Positions 6,931-16,900 of a DNA stretch of 36,743 nt are shown here, in pieces. Every line of letters starts with the position of its first letter. The stretch's first letter is position 1. The notes below the pieces were generated by a model. It did not search any database. It saw nothing but the letters and a program-made list of their open reading frames with translations, and was not told the DNA's origin. Both the position numbers and the translations under genes were made by a program. This stretch comes from an uncultured Alphaproteobacteria bacterium (GTDB lineage: Bacteria > Pseudomonadota > Alphaproteobacteria > Rs-D84): positions 157,014 through 193,756 of the forward strand of contig CALXLL010000001.1 of assembly GCA_944389185.1 (NCBI GenBank). Direction: 5' to 3'.

Positions 6931-8247
6931 ATGAGATTTATAAAAAACTTTTTTACAAACCTTTCCGATTTACAAAAGCGTATTTTATTTACTTTGGGGG
7001 CTTTGATTGTTTATCGTATAGGTTCTTTCATTCCTCTTCCAGGTGTTAACGCTTCTGCCGTTTTACATCTTTTTACGGGTGAAGGCAGTGGAATGATGGG
7101 TATGTTTGATATGTTTTCAGGCGGTTCTTTGTCTCGTATGTCCGTCTTGGCATTGAATATATTCCCTTATATCTCGGCTTCTATCGTTTTGCAATTACTT
7201 ACAGCAACAAGCAAATCTTTGAACGAACTTCGTAAAGAAGGCGAGTCTGGTCGTATAAAAATTAATCAGTATACACGTTATTTGGCCGTTTTCTTGGCAA
7301 TTGTTCAAGGTTGGGCGGTTGTTCGTGGATTGGAAGCTATGGCACCGGTTAATGGTGTATCTGCTGTTGTTAATCCAGGGGCTGCATTTGAATTATCTGC
7401 TGTAATAGCTTTGGTTGGTGGAACCGTTTTTGTCATGTGGTTGGCAGAACAGATTACCGCACGCGGTATAGGGCAGGGCGCTTCTTTATTAATCTTTGCA
7501 GGTATTATTGCCGAAGTTCCTGGCGGTATAGCAAAAGTTTTATCTTTGGGCTCTGTCGGTCAAATGTCACCTGCTATGATAGCTTTGGTTATCGGGTTCG
7601 TTGTAGGTATTGTTGCTTTGATAGCTTTCTTTGAACAGGCACAGCGTCGTATTCAAATATTGTATCCACGTCAAGTAATGGCTAATGGTGTTATGAATAC
7701 AAACGCTTCTTACTTACCTATTAAGGTAAACATGTCTGGCGTTATGGGGCCTGTTTTCGCTGCAAGTATTATGATGTTGCCGGCTTTTATACAACGTTTC
7801 GTCCAAAGTGAAAATATTATTGTTCAAAACATTATGGCGTTCTTTACTTATGGAACGTGGTCTTACATAATTACTTATACTGTTCTAATAGCGTTTTTTG
7901 CTTACTTTCAGACGGCGGTTATATTTAATTCTGAAGAGACAAGTAATAATCTGAAAAACGCCGGTGGATATATACCAGGCGTTAGACCGGGTGAACAAAC
8001 TATGCATTACTTGGATTCTGTTGTTTCAAAGACAACTGCAATCGGAGTTATGTATTTAATTGTAGTTTGTGTTTTACCAATCATATTAAATACACATCTT
8101 GGGATGCCTTTGGCTATCGGTGGGACAAGTGTATTAATTGTGGCTGGTGTTGTGCTGGATACTATGAATCAAGTTCAGTCGTATCTGGTTGCAAAACAAT
8201 ATAAAAGTGTTATATCAAAAACACAGAAAAAAGGGCGTTTCCGTTAA
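6931..8247 (+). CDS. secY: Protein translocase subunit SecY
   Basis: Protein of 438 aa, the usual size, forming the channel of the Sec translocon in the inner membrane with SecE and SecG. About ten hydrophobic segments are visible. Signatures are RIGSFIPLPGVN (residues 30-41), NIFPYISASIVLQLLT, GIGQGASLLIFAGI, YPRQVMANGVMNTNASYLP and GGYIPGVRPGEQT. No good ribosome site precedes the ATG (TTTAAAAGC), so it may be weakly initiated or coupled. adk, which often follows secY, is absent. Confidence 0.98.
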   Translation: MRFIKNFFTNLSDLQKRILFTLGALIVYRIGSFIPLPGVNASAVLHLFTGEGSGMMGMFDMFSGGSLSRMSVLALNIFPYISASIVLQLLTATSKSLNELRKEGESGRIKINQYTRYLAVFLAIVQGWAVVRGLEAMAPVNGVSAVVNPGAAFELSAVIALVGGTVFVMWLAEQITARGIGQGASLLIFAGIIAEVPGGIAKVLSLGSVGQMSPAMIALVIGFVVGIVALIAFFEQAQRRIQILYPRQVMANGVMNTNASYLPIKVNMSGVMGPVFAASIMMLPAFIQRFVQSENIIVQNIMAFFTYGTWSYIITYTVLIAFFAYFQTAVIFNSEETSNNLKNAGGYIPGVRPGEQTMHYLDSVVSKTTAIGVMYLIVVCVLPIILNTHLGMPLAIGGTSVLIVAGVVLDTMNQVQSYLVAKQYKSVISKTQKKGRFR

Positions 8248-8282
8248 TATCTTTTTATGGGTGTTGTGGAAATAAAACTAAT

Positions 8283-8310
8283 TTGACTTTTGTCGGTTTT
8301 ATTATAAAAT
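8283..8310 (+). promoter_or_regulatory. Promoter for rpsM-rpsK
   Basis: TTGACT (8283-8288), a 16-nt spacer and TAAAAT (8305-8310), inside TTTGACTTTTG...TATAAAAT. It lies in the 165-nt secY-rpsM gap and predicts a leader of about 95 nt. The same TTTGACTTTTG and TATAAAAT words occur before rpoA. Confidence 0.6.
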
Positions 8311-8368
8311 AATACGGCAAAATAAAGGATGTAATTTACTGATGTTGGTATCTTACGTCTTAAGTGGA

Positions 8369-8386
8369 AATGCAATTAATTGCATT
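8369..8386 (+). promoter_or_regulatory. Perfect 18-bp palindrome in the rpsM leader
   Basis: AATGCAATTAATTGCATT equals its own reverse complement. It lies 26 nt before the rpsM ATG, inside the transcript expected from the promoter at 8283-8310. As RNA it gives a 7-bp stem with a UUAA loop; as DNA it is a symmetrical protein site. It is a candidate for alpha-operon autoregulation or a repressor site. Confidence 0.5.
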
Positions 8387-8412
8387 CTAATTAATAAAAA
8401 GGAAAATGAAAT

Positions 8413-8790
8413 ATGGCACGTATAGCAGGTGTTAATATCCCATCAGAAAAGCGCATTGAAATTGCTTTGCGTTATATCCATGGTATCGGGCCGGCAAAAT
8501 CTGCACAGATTTGTAAGGCTTTGAAGTTAAAAGATGGTTTGCGCGCAAAAGACTTAACTGACGAGGATGTTGTTAAAATATCTAAGTATATAGAAGATAA
8601 CTTTAAAGTAGAAGGTGACGTCCGTCGTGAAGTTGCTATGAACATCAAGCGCTTACAAGACTTGAAGACTTATCGCGGTATTCGTCATCGTAATCGTTTA
8701 CCGGTTCGCGGTCAGCGCACAAGAACTAATGCTCGCACTCGTAAGGGTAAGCGCGTCGTTGTTGCTGGTTCCGCAACTAAGGGTAAGTAA
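8413..8790 (+). CDS. rpsM: Small-subunit ribosomal protein S13
   Basis: Protein of 125 aa, typical of Proteobacteria, at the top of the 30S head where it contacts the 50S subunit and P-site t[37 protein letters not shown] (helix-two-turn-helix) and [20 protein letters not shown] identify it. AAAAGGAAAA precedes the ATG. It heads the alpha-operon segment with its own promoter. Confidence 0.98.
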   Translation: MARIAGVNIPSEKRIEIALRYIHGIGPAKSAQICKALKLKDGLRAKDLTDEDVVKISKYIEDNFKVEGDVRREVAMNIKRLQDLKTYRGIRHRNRLPVRGQRTRTNARTRKGKRVVVAGSATKGK

Positions 8791-8848
8791 TATTAACAGG
8801 TAGAGATTAACACGATAGTTAATTGAAGACATCTAAAAGGTAAAAAAT

Positions 8849-9232
8849 ATGGCTATTACAAAAGCAAAAAAGAAAGTAGTAAAAAAAGTTTCACATGGGA
8901 TAGCTCATGTAGTTGCTACTAATAATAACACTCGTATTACAATTACAGACCAGTCTGGTGCTGTTTTAACTTGGGCAACAGCAGGCGCAAATAATTTTAA
9001 AGGTGCAAAGAAATCTACGCCTTATGCGGCAACGGTTGTTGCAGATGCTGTTGGTAAAAAAGTTGCAGAAATGGGAATGAAAACAGTTGATGTATTAATG
9101 CGCGGTATCGGGCAGGGTCGTGAATCTGCTGTTCGTGGTTTGGCTAATGCTGGGTTAATAGTGCAATCAATTACAGATACAACACGCATTCCACATAATG
9201 GTTGTCGCCCAAAGAAAGTTCGTCGTGTTTAA
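8849..9232 (+). CDS. rpsK: Small-subunit ribosomal protein S11
   Basis: Protein of 127 aa on the 30S platform, near the mRNA exit and E-site codon. Clear motifs are TRITITDQSGAVLTWATAG, AATVVADAVGKKV, GIGQGRESAVRGL and the near-invariant end DTTRIPHNGCRPKKVRRV. rpsD, found after rpsK in E. coli, is absent, as is usual in Alphaproteobacteria. A terminator and a new promoter follow before rpoA. Confidence 0.98.
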   Translation: MAITKAKKKVVKKVSHGIAHVVATNNNTRITITDQSGAVLTWATAGANNFKGAKKSTPYAATVVADAVGKKVAEMGMKTVDVLMRGIGQGRESAVRGLANAGLIVQSITDTTRIPHNGCRPKKVRRV

Positions 9233-9246
9233 TATATTACAGTGAA

Positions 9247-9275
9247 AGTCCTGCAAAATATTTGCGGGGCTTTTT
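9247..9275 (+). terminator. Intrinsic terminator or attenuator between rpsK and rpoA
   Basis: AGTCCTGCAAA (9247-9257) pairs with TTTGCGGGGCT (9261-9271), eleven pairs including two G-U, around a 3-nt loop, followed by TTTTT. Placed inside an alpha operon, it should reduce read-through from rpsM-rpsK into rpoA, which has its own promoter 30 nt on. Confidence 0.75.
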
Positions 9276-9304
9276 ACCGCTTTGTGTCAGACAAATAATG
9301 AAGT

Positions 9305-9333
9305 TTGACTTTTGAATTTGTCTGATATAAAAT
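9305..9333 (+). promoter_or_regulatory. Promoter for rpoA-rplQ
   Basis: TTGACT (9305-9310), a 17-nt spacer and TAAAAT (9328-9333). It is preceded directly by a terminator and predicts a leader of about 65 nt. It shares TTTGACTTTTG and TATAAAAT with the rpsM promoter. Confidence 0.65.
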
Positions 9334-9404
9334 TTTTCGGCACCTAATAAATTAAGTGCTGACGTTATGGTGAAAATGATAAACTAAGCCTAATGGAGTA
9401 AATT

Positions 9405-10433
9405 ATGATAGAAAAAAATTGGATGACTTTAATCAAGCCGAAAAAACTTGATTTAAAAGTAGATGAACATAACTCAAATATCGCAACTTTGATTGCAGAG
9501 CCGTTGGAAAAAGGTTTTGGATTGACTTTAGGAACGGCTTTACGTCGTGTATTGTTATCTTCTTTACAGGGTTGCGCACCGATTTATATCAAGATAGACG
9601 GCGTTCAGCATGAATTTTCCAGCTTGTCTGGTGTCCGTGAAGATGTCTCTGATATAATTTTAAACTTAAAAGGTGTTTATTTTAAAGCTTTGACCGAAGG
9701 TCAGCATAAGGCTTATTTGAAAGTTAAAGGACCCGCTGTCGTTACTGCCGGTATGATAGAGACTTCTGGTAGTGTTGAAGTTATGAATAAAGACGCGGAA
9801 ATATGCAACTTGGACAAAGGTGCAGAACTGGATATGGAAATAACTTTGGGAACAGGGCGTGGTTATGTTCCAGCAAGCGCACATGCAGAAGGTTTGCCTT
9901 TGGGCGTCATACCTGTTGATTCTATCTTTTCTCCTATATTGAACGTTGCTTCTGAAGTTTCTCAGACGCGCGTCGGGCAAAGCACTGATTACGATAAATT
10001 AGAATTAACGGTTAAGACAAATGGCAGCGTTTCACCTGAAGATGCGATTGCTTTTGCAGCTAGGATTTTAACAGACCAGTTAAATGTATTTATTAACTTT
10101 GAAGATCCTGCACAGATAAGTGCTCCGACAGAGGAAGAAAAAGCAAAAGATGCTTTGCCGTTTGATCCTAAGTTATTAAAGCACGTTGATGAATTAGAAT
10201 TATCTGTTCGTGCAAATAATTGCTTGAAAAACGATAAAATCAATTGGTTGGGTGAATTGGTTCAGAAAACAGAAGCCGATATGTTAAAGACGCCTAACTT
10301 TGGTCGTAAGTCTTTGAACGAAATAAAAGTTCAATTGGAAGCAATGGGCTTAAGCTTGGGTATGGAAGTCCCAGGTTGGCCACCAGAAAATATTGCGGAA
10401 CTTGCAAAAAAATACGAAGATCCGTATAAATAA
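9405..10433 (+). CDS. rpoA: DNA-directed RNA polymerase subunit alpha
   Basis: Protein of 342 aa, the typical length. The N-terminal domain starts [19 protein letters not shown] and contains [18 protein letters not shown], part of the dimer and beta/beta'-binding surface. The C-terminal domain (about residues 255-342) binds UP elements and activators and carries [15 protein letters not shown] and [20 protein letters not shown]. It is insulated from rpsK by a terminator, so alpha and S11 levels can be set separately. Confidence 0.98.
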   Translation: MIEKNWMTLIKPKKLDLKVDEHNSNIATLIAEPLEKGFGLTLGTALRRVLLSSLQGCAPIYIKIDGVQHEFSSLSGVREDVSDIILNLKGVYFKALTEGQHKAYLKVKGPAVVTAGMIETSGSVEVMNKDAEICNLDKGAELDMEITLGTGRGYVPASAHAEGLPLGVIPVDSIFSPILNVASEVSQTRVGQSTDYDKLELTVKTNGSVSPEDAIAFAARILTDQLNVFINFEDPAQISAPTEEEKAKDALPFDPKLLKHVDELELSVRANNCLKNDKINWLGELVQKTEADMLKTPNFGRKSLNEIKVQLEAMGLSLGMEVPGWPPENIAELAKKYEDPYK

Positions 10434-10439
10434 TAATTC

Positions 10440-10531
10440 TTTGGCTTGTTGCCAAAAATAAACCGTAATTCTGAAACGTTATGTTTTGGGTTACGCGGTC
10501 TCGAAACAATCCCTGGCGAAAGTCGCCAGGG
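10440..10531 (+). promoter_or_regulatory. Two hairpins in the rpoA-rplQ gap
   Basis: TTTGGC/GCCAAA (10440-10445 with 10451-10456, loop TTGTT) directly follows rpoA. A strong 9-bp stem, CCCTGGCGA/TCGCCAGGG (10511-10519 with 10523-10531), closes on only three bases, 25 nt before the rplQ ATG. Neither is followed by a U-run. They may protect mRNA ends or tune rplQ translation. Confidence 0.45.
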
Positions 10532-10555
10532 CAGAAAAAAATAAAGGAGTAATCT

Positions 10556-11071
10556 ATGAGACATATGAAATCAGGTCGCACTTTTAATCGTGACACTAAT
10601 GCTCGCAAGGCTTTGTTCATTGGCTTGGCAAAGAACTTGATTGAAAAAGAACAAATAAAAACAACTTTACCAAAAGCCAAAGATTTACGCAGAGTCGTTG
10701 AAAAATTGATTACTCGCGCAAAGGTTGATTCTGTTGCTAATCGTCGCGTTATAGCAAGCGAATTAGGTAATGGATGCGATGCAACTGTTAAAAAGTTATT
10801 TACTGTATTGGGACCACGTTATGCAAAACGTCCTGGTGGTTATACTCGCGTTTTGAAAGCCGGTTTCCGTTATGGTGATGCTGCACCTATGGCTATCATA
10901 GAGCTTGTCGATAGAGACGTTAACGCAAAAAAGTTAGCCACTAAACCTGCAGATAAAGCAGACGAAAAAGCTGCTGCAGAAAAAACTGAAACAGAAGCAA
11001 AGTCGGAAGAAAAAGTTGAAAAAAAGCCGGCTAGAAAATCTGCAACAAAAAAAGCAGAAAATGATAAATAA
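10556..11071 (+). CDS. rplQ: Large-subunit ribosomal protein L17 with a charged tail
   Basis: Protein of 171 aa. The first 120 or so are a normal L17 that binds 23S rRNA near the tunnel exit: [32 protein letters not shown] and [20 protein letters not shown]. The last 50 residues are low-complexity Lys/Glu/Ala (for example [15 protein letters not shown]), a disordered extension of a kind known in alphaproteobacterial L17. AAAGGAG precedes the start. Last gene of the ribosomal block. Confidence 0.97.
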   Translation: MRHMKSGRTFNRDTNARKALFIGLAKNLIEKEQIKTTLPKAKDLRRVVEKLITRAKVDSVANRRVIASELGNGCDATVKKLFTVLGPRYAKRPGGYTRVLKAGFRYGDAAPMAIIELVDRDVNAKKLATKPADKADEKAAAEKTETEAKSEEKVEKKPARKSATKKAENDK

Positions 11072-11099
11072 AAAATCGCCTTTACGGCGATTTTTTTTT
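11071..11099 (+). terminator. Intrinsic terminator of the ribosomal block
   Basis: AAAAATCGCC (11071-11080) pairs with GGCGATTTTT (11086-11095) around TTTAC and runs into T9. It overlaps the rplQ stop codon. The same ATCGCC/GGCGAT stem core ends two later transcripts (30488 and 35811). Confidence 0.9.
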
Positions 11100-11140
11100 G
11101 TTCTTTTTATATATTTTTTTTGTTTGTAATTAAAAAGGTC

Positions 11141-11169
11141 TTTGGTTTTTTTACTTGTTGTGATAAAAT
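11141..11169 (+). promoter_or_regulatory. Possible promoter for the cysteine-rich tandem pair
   Basis: TTTGGT (11141-11146), 17 nt, TAAAAT (11164-11169), in the 120-nt gap after the rplQ terminator. The -35 box is poor. A promoter is needed here because a strong terminator precedes the gene. Confidence 0.3.
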
Positions 11170-11193
11170 TATTAAAATGATAGGAAGGCCTTG

Positions 11194-13974
11194 ATGAAAA
11201 AAATATTAGTTTTACCATTGATTATTATGGGGGTTGTATCTGTTGCAGATGCGGCAGTGTCGTCACAAAGAGAAGTTTCTCAGACAACCGTGACACGCGG
11301 AACAAATACAGCGGCAAACATGCGCAGCACAACAACGGCTGCTAGAAGTGCTACGACTGTTGCAAGAGCGGCCACGCCAGCTGCAACAACAACAAGAAGT
11401 GCCACAACAGGCAGGACAACAGTTGCAAGATCTTCTGCAACAACGTCTGCCGATACACCCACAGTTTCTGCACGTGCGGCAACTACGAAAGGCGTCATTG
11501 GAACGGGAACAAAGATTGCTACAGCTGCGAAAAACGTTATCGTAAGTGAAGAATGTCAGCAAAAGTATGAAGGTTGTATGGATGCTTTTTGTATGATTGA
11601 TAATGATAGCGGTGGAAGATGTATTTGCAGCGATAGAAATGCAGAGTTGGATGAAGTTTTGGCTCAAATAGAATTGTTAGATCAGCAAAGCTATCAGATG
11701 GCGACTTATGGTGTTGAAAGAATCGAAATGGGGGCGGATGCAGATCAGGTTTTAGCAAATGCAAATGCTGTTGCTAATTCTATTTTAAACGAGGTTGAAG
11801 AAGAAGATAAAAAAACTATCGATTTGTCTTTATGGAATACCCCTATAACTTTTGAAGACGAAGATATTTTTGCTTCTGAAGATATCTTTGCTAATTCTGT
11901 TGAAGGTAAGGAAGGCGATGCATTATATAGCGCTGCCGATTCTATATGTGCTGCCCAGATACCAGAATGTAGTGCCGAGATTTCAATGTTGCAATTAATG
12001 TATAGTCAGAAAATCAAATCTGATTGCACAGCTTATGAAAATAGTTTAAAGCAACAGAAAAACGCAAGTGCAAATAAGTTGGCGGTTGCTGAAAAGGCTT
12101 TACGTGACGCTGCGCTGGAGCAATTTAGAACCGCAAATAAATATGATTTAGGTCAATGCACTTTGCAATTTAAAAACTGTATGATGACAACAGGCGGTTG
12201 CGGTGAAGACTTCTCTGGTTGTGCAACAATATCTGCTTTTGATAATACAAACAGTGCACAGTCAGATAAAGATGTCGCAACTTATACAATAAGCGGTAGT
12301 GCAACAAGTATAGAAATATATGCTTCAACTTATGATGCTTTGTTGTCTAAAAAGCCTTTGTGCGATAATATCACAAATAGCTGCGTGGCAGTGAAAGATC
12401 AGGTGTGGGATACTTTCTTGAAAGAAGTCGCACCGCAAATCAAAAGCGCAGAATTAATAGCCGAAGACAACGTAAGACAGAATTGTGTAAGTTCTATATC
12501 TGAATGTTTTCAAAACGCTTGTAAAGAAACGATGGACCCTAATGACCCAGACGGTTCTTACGATTTGTGTTTGACGCGTCCTGAATCTATGCTTAATTTA
12601 TGTAAGATTCCGTTAAACGCTTGCGGAATTGATTCAAGCAGTGAAGAAGCGGCTATGGAATCTTCTATATGGGACTATGTAGTTGCAAGACTTGCTTCAA
12701 TGCGAGTTGACTCTTGCACAACGCAGGTTAAAGAATGCTTACAATCAGAAGATAGATGCGGTTCCGATTATAGTCAGTGTATTGGATTGGATACAGAAAG
12801 TATTCTTGAATTATGCCCAATTGAAAAATTGACGGGGTGCGTAATTGAATATGGTGAAGAAGAATTACAATCTGAAGAAAGCAGTGCATATGCTCAGCTA
12901 GAAGTTCTGATTCAAGGTATTATACTTAATATAGATAACAGCATGTTAACGCAATGTCAGCAGGCTTTGGATACTGCGATGATAAGCGTTTGCGGTGATA
13001 CGGAAAATTGCGATTCATTGGTTTTAGATGAAGGACTGGGGGGCGGTTCTTTGGAATATAAGTTATGCGAATACGATTCAAGCGCAAAAATTAATTATAA
13101 TAATTGCAGAACTAATATTTCTCAGATATCAGATTCTGAACTGGGGCGTATTTCTGGTGGAACAGAAAACGGTTTGGGGGCTATTACTAACTTTGCCGGT
13201 GTGATAGACGGAATTATACCTTGGGAAACTGTTTCGTTTGACGATGACGGTAATCTGCAGTTAACGAATACGAAAAACGATGATTTAGAAGTTGTTTCTT
13301 TGGCAACAGAATCAAATCTTTCTACTGCAAAAGACTATATTTCTAAAGCAGCGCAAACATTGCAGCTTAGCACAGAAAAACAGGACCAGGTTGTATCAGA
13401 GCTTGCTTTGTTGCAAAAGAATATTGCTTCTGCAATACAGACAATAGAGTCTGACCCAACAGTTCAGTTCTGTATGACAGGTCGTCAAGTTCAAGGTGTA
13501 AGAACGGTAATCGGAACAAACGTAGGCAGATTCCCAGAACTAACAAATCAAGTTCGTTTGCAAATAGCTATTTCTGCATTGAATAAGGCAAGAAAAAATT
13601 ATAATGACAGATATGAAGAACTGGTGGAACAACAAGCTTTGGATAACGTAGAATTGGCAGAACGTATGGCAGAAATCAGGGGCGAAAACGCACTGGAAGC
13701 AAGACGTGAATCTGCTAGGATTTCTTGTCTTGGCGTCTCAGATGGTTCATCTTTATCTGATGAAGCTGCGTCTAATTCAGGCGGTGATTATGTAAGTTCA
13801 AATGTTAATGAAGATTGGAACTATAAAGAAACAGTCACTTCTACATTTAATTCTGAAACTTTAATTTGTCATAGATGTGTTAGAAGTCAAAGTTGTGCAG
13901 ATCCAAAAGGTGGAAGAAAAATGTGTAAGAAATGGAACGAACCTGTTGAAACTTGCACGGATATTCAATTCTAG
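11194..13974 (+). CDS. Large secreted cysteine-rich protein, first of a tandem pair
   Basis: No family recognised. The ATG at 11194 (926 aa) is preferred over a TTG one codon earlier because AGGAAGG is then properly spaced. Signal peptide MKKILVLPLIIMGVVSVADA, then about 85 residues rich in Thr/Ala/Ser/Arg. The mature part has about 38 cysteines in clusters: ECQQKYEGCMDAFC (near residue 119), CMMTTGGCGEDFSGC, CLQSEDRCGSDYSQC, and a four-Cys group starting CHRC before the end CTDIQF. Helical stretches such as NSLKQQKN lie between. The following gene is a paralogue throughout. Export and extensive disulfides are likely; the function is unknown. Confidence 0.9.
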   Translation: MKKILVLPLIIMGVVSVADAAVSSQREVSQTTVTRGTNTAANMRSTTTAARSATTVARAATPAATTTRSATTGRTTVARSSATTSADTPTVSARAATTKGVIGTGTKIATAAKNVIVSEECQQKYEGCMDAFCMIDNDSGGRCICSDRNAELDEVLAQIELLDQQSYQMATYGVERIEMGADADQVLANANAVANSILNEVEEEDKKTIDLSLWNTPITFEDEDIFASEDIFANSVEGKEGDALYSAADSICAAQIPECSAEISMLQLMYSQKIKSDCTAYENSLKQQKNASANKLAVAEKALRDAALEQFRTANKYDLGQCTLQFKNCMMTTGGCGEDFSGCATISAFDNTNSAQSDKDVATYTISGSATSIEIYASTYDALLSKKPLCDNITNSCVAVKDQVWDTFLKEVAPQIKSAELIAEDNVRQNCVSSISECFQNACKETMDPNDPDGSYDLCLTRPESMLNLCKIPLNACGIDSSSEEAAMESSIWDYVVARLASMRVDSCTTQVKECLQSEDRCGSDYSQCIGLDTESILELCPIEKLTGCVIEYGEEELQSEESSAYAQLEVLIQGIILNIDNSMLTQCQQALDTAMISVCGDTENCDSLVLDEGLGGGSLEYKLCEYDSSAKINYNNCRTNISQISDSELGRISGGTENGLGAITNFAGVIDGIIPWETVSFDDDGNLQLTNTKNDDLEVVSLATESNLSTAKDYISKAAQTLQLSTEKQDQVVSELALLQKNIASAIQTIESDPTVQFCMTGRQVQGVRTVIGTNVGRFPELTNQVRLQIAISALNKARKNYNDRYEELVEQQALDNVELAERMAEIRGENALEARRESARISCLGVSDGSSLSDEAASNSGGDYVSSNVNEDWNYKETVTSTFNSETLICHRCVRSQSCADPKGGRKMCKKWNEPVETCTDIQF

Positions 13975-13986
13975 TGATTGAAAGTT

Positions 13987-16900
13987 ATGAAAAAATGCCT
14001 CGCAATTTTTATATCTTTGATAACTCTGAGCTTTTACAATCCTGTTGTAGGAGCTCAGGTTTCTTCAAATAGAGTTGCCAGAGGTCAAACTAATTCCAGT
14101 ATATCTAATGATACAGAAACAGCTTCTGTTTCGGCACGTAGTGCGACTGCTGTCAGGTCCGCTGTTGTGCCTTCCGCAGCTTCCAGAACATCGGCTTCGG
14201 GTAGAACAACGGTAACTCGTTCTTCCGGAACGTCTGTTAATTCTTCGCCAACTGTTACTGCCAGGGCTGCCACAACCAGCAGCGTAATAGGAACAGGAAC
14301 AAAAGTAGCAACTGCAACGCAGAACGTCGTAATTTCGCCCGAGTGTCAACAGAAATATGAAGGTTGTATGGATGCTTTCTGTATGCTGGATAACGTTAAC
14401 GGTGGAAGATGTCTTTGCAGTTCTTCTTACGAAGATTTAGAAGCCCAGCTTGCAGAAATAGAAGAAATGAATCTTCAAAGCTATCAACTGTCTACTTTGG
14501 GGGTGGAAGTGATTGAATCTTCAAATGCTTCTTTGTTGGGGACAGACGAATATAATGGCGTAGATTTAAGTCTGTGGAATCAACCGGCTGTTCAAATAGA
14601 ACCGGAAGAAGGTGATGAGCCAATTGGATTGGCTTTATATGCAGAATCTGATGCAATATGCCAAGAAAGAATACCAGAATGTGCAAATCAAATTGATATG
14701 TTGCAACTTATATATAGCCAGAAAATCAAATCAGATTGCGTTGCTTATGAAAATAGCTTAAAACAACAGAAAAACGAAAGCACCACAAAATTGGCCGAAG
14801 CACAAAAGGCGCTTAGAGATGCTGCCTTAAACCAATTTCAAACTTCAAATAAATATGACTTGGGACAATGCATTTCAGAATTCAAAAATTGTATGATGAC
14901 AACAGCTGGCTGCGGTGAAGATTTTTCCGGTTGTGCCACAACTGCAGCTTTTCATAATACGAATCCTGTAAACGAAGAAGATGTCACTGTTATACCTATG
15001 CATTCTATAATTGGAAGCTCGTCCAGTATAGATATATATGCTTCTACTTATGATGTTTTGCTGGCTAAAAAGCCTATGTGTGACAGCGTTACGAATAACT
15101 GCGTGGCTGTTAAAGACCAAGTTTGGGACGCTTTCCTTCGTGAATCTGCACCGCAATTAAAAAATGCGGAACTGATAGCTGAAGATAATATCAGACAAAC
15201 TTGCGTATCAGATATTTCAGATTGCTTTCAAAAAGCTTGTAAAGATAATATAGATCCAAATGATCCGGACGGTTCTTATGATATGTGCTTAACGCGTCCT
15301 GAGTCTATGTTAAGTTTTTGTAAGTCAGAATTGAATTCTTGTGGTATTGATACTTCAAGCGATAAAACTGCAAAAGAATCTGAAATATGGGATTATGTTG
15401 TCGCAAAACTTGCTTCTATGAGAGTAGATTCTTGCACTGCAGAATTAAAGGCTTGTTTGCAATCGGAAGATAGGTGCGGTTCCGATTACAGCCAATGCGT
15501 GGGTTTAGATACAGAAAGTATAATTCAGCTTTGTCCTTACGATAAATTGACCGGTTGTAAAATTGTGTATGGAGAAAAAAATATCAAAGGAAATGACGTT
15601 TATGACGAAGTTTATAGGCTGGTGCAGGGTATAATGCTGAATATTGATAACAGCATGATAGCGCAATGTCAGCAAGCCGTTGACGAAGCTATGTTGAAAG
15701 TGTGTGGCAGCACAGATAATTGTGATAATCTGATTCTGGACGAAGGTTTAGGGGCGCGTTCACTGGATTATAATATTTGTGAATATTCATTAACTGATGG
15801 TACTTTTGATATAGATTATTCCACTTGTGTTTCAGATGTAGAAAATGTTCCTGATGAAAAGTTGGGAAGAATACCAGGTGGTGCAATTGACGCGCTGGGA
15901 CCTGTAGCACCTTTGGTTGGCGTTTTAGACGGAACTATATATTGGGAGTCTGTGGATATTGATAGTGACGGGCAATTAATGACTGCTGAAGAGTATTTTG
16001 CAAAAGTCGGTGACGAAGGCGTTAAAGATTTTCAGAAGGAAAGAATAAGCGATGAAATAAACTTGCTGCAAAGAAATATTAACAGTGCGATATCAATGAT
16101 AGAATCTGACCCGACGGTTCAATATTGTATGACAGGAAGAAAGGTTCAAGGTGTAAAATTAGAGCTGGGAACAGATGAAGGGCGCTTTCCGCAGTTGACA
16201 AGAAGTGCCAGATTGCAAATAGCAAATTCTGCTTTAAGTAAAGCCAGAAAAAATTATGCAGATAAATATGAAGAATATAACGAAAAAATGTCGCAAGATT
16301 ATGCCAGAATGGCAGAGCGCCTATCAGAAATCCGAGATGAAAACTCTAAGGACGCAAGAAGAGAAACGGCAAGAATTGCTTGTGTAAGTTTGGCGGACCT
16401 TGGTGCATTGCCCAAATCCCCGACTCCGAAAAGTCAGATAGGTAAATATATTACAATAGCAGTAGTAGTAGCAACTGCAGTCGTTGTGACTGTGTTTACT
16501 GCGGGTGCTGGAACAATTGCAATGGGTGCAGGAATTGCTGCTGGTGTTGAAGCTGGTGGTAGCACTGTTGCTGCCGCGGCAGGTGCTGCGGCTGGAATTG
16601 GGGCTGCCGGTGGCGCTGCCGGCGCAATAGCGGGATCGGTATTTGGTGCGGGGGGGGCAATAGCAGGATCCGCAGCAGGCACTGCTGCCGCGGCATCGTT
16701 GGCTACAAGTGCGACAACTGCAATTGCTACGGGTGTTGTGGGCGGTGCACTGGGAATTGCCGGAACGGCCGCTGAATTAAGTGTTACGGGAAACGCTTCT
16801 AATGATGCAAGCTCGCAAAGTTATTTATCCGGATATCATAAAACAGATCAATGGAACTTCCGCGAAACTATTACTACGGAATTTGACTTGGATTCTTTGG

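Noticed and set aside
16434-16696. Pro/Ala-rich minus-strand frames near 16.5 kb
   Set aside because: Antisense of the Gly/Ala zipper region, which automatically yields Pro/Ala codons.
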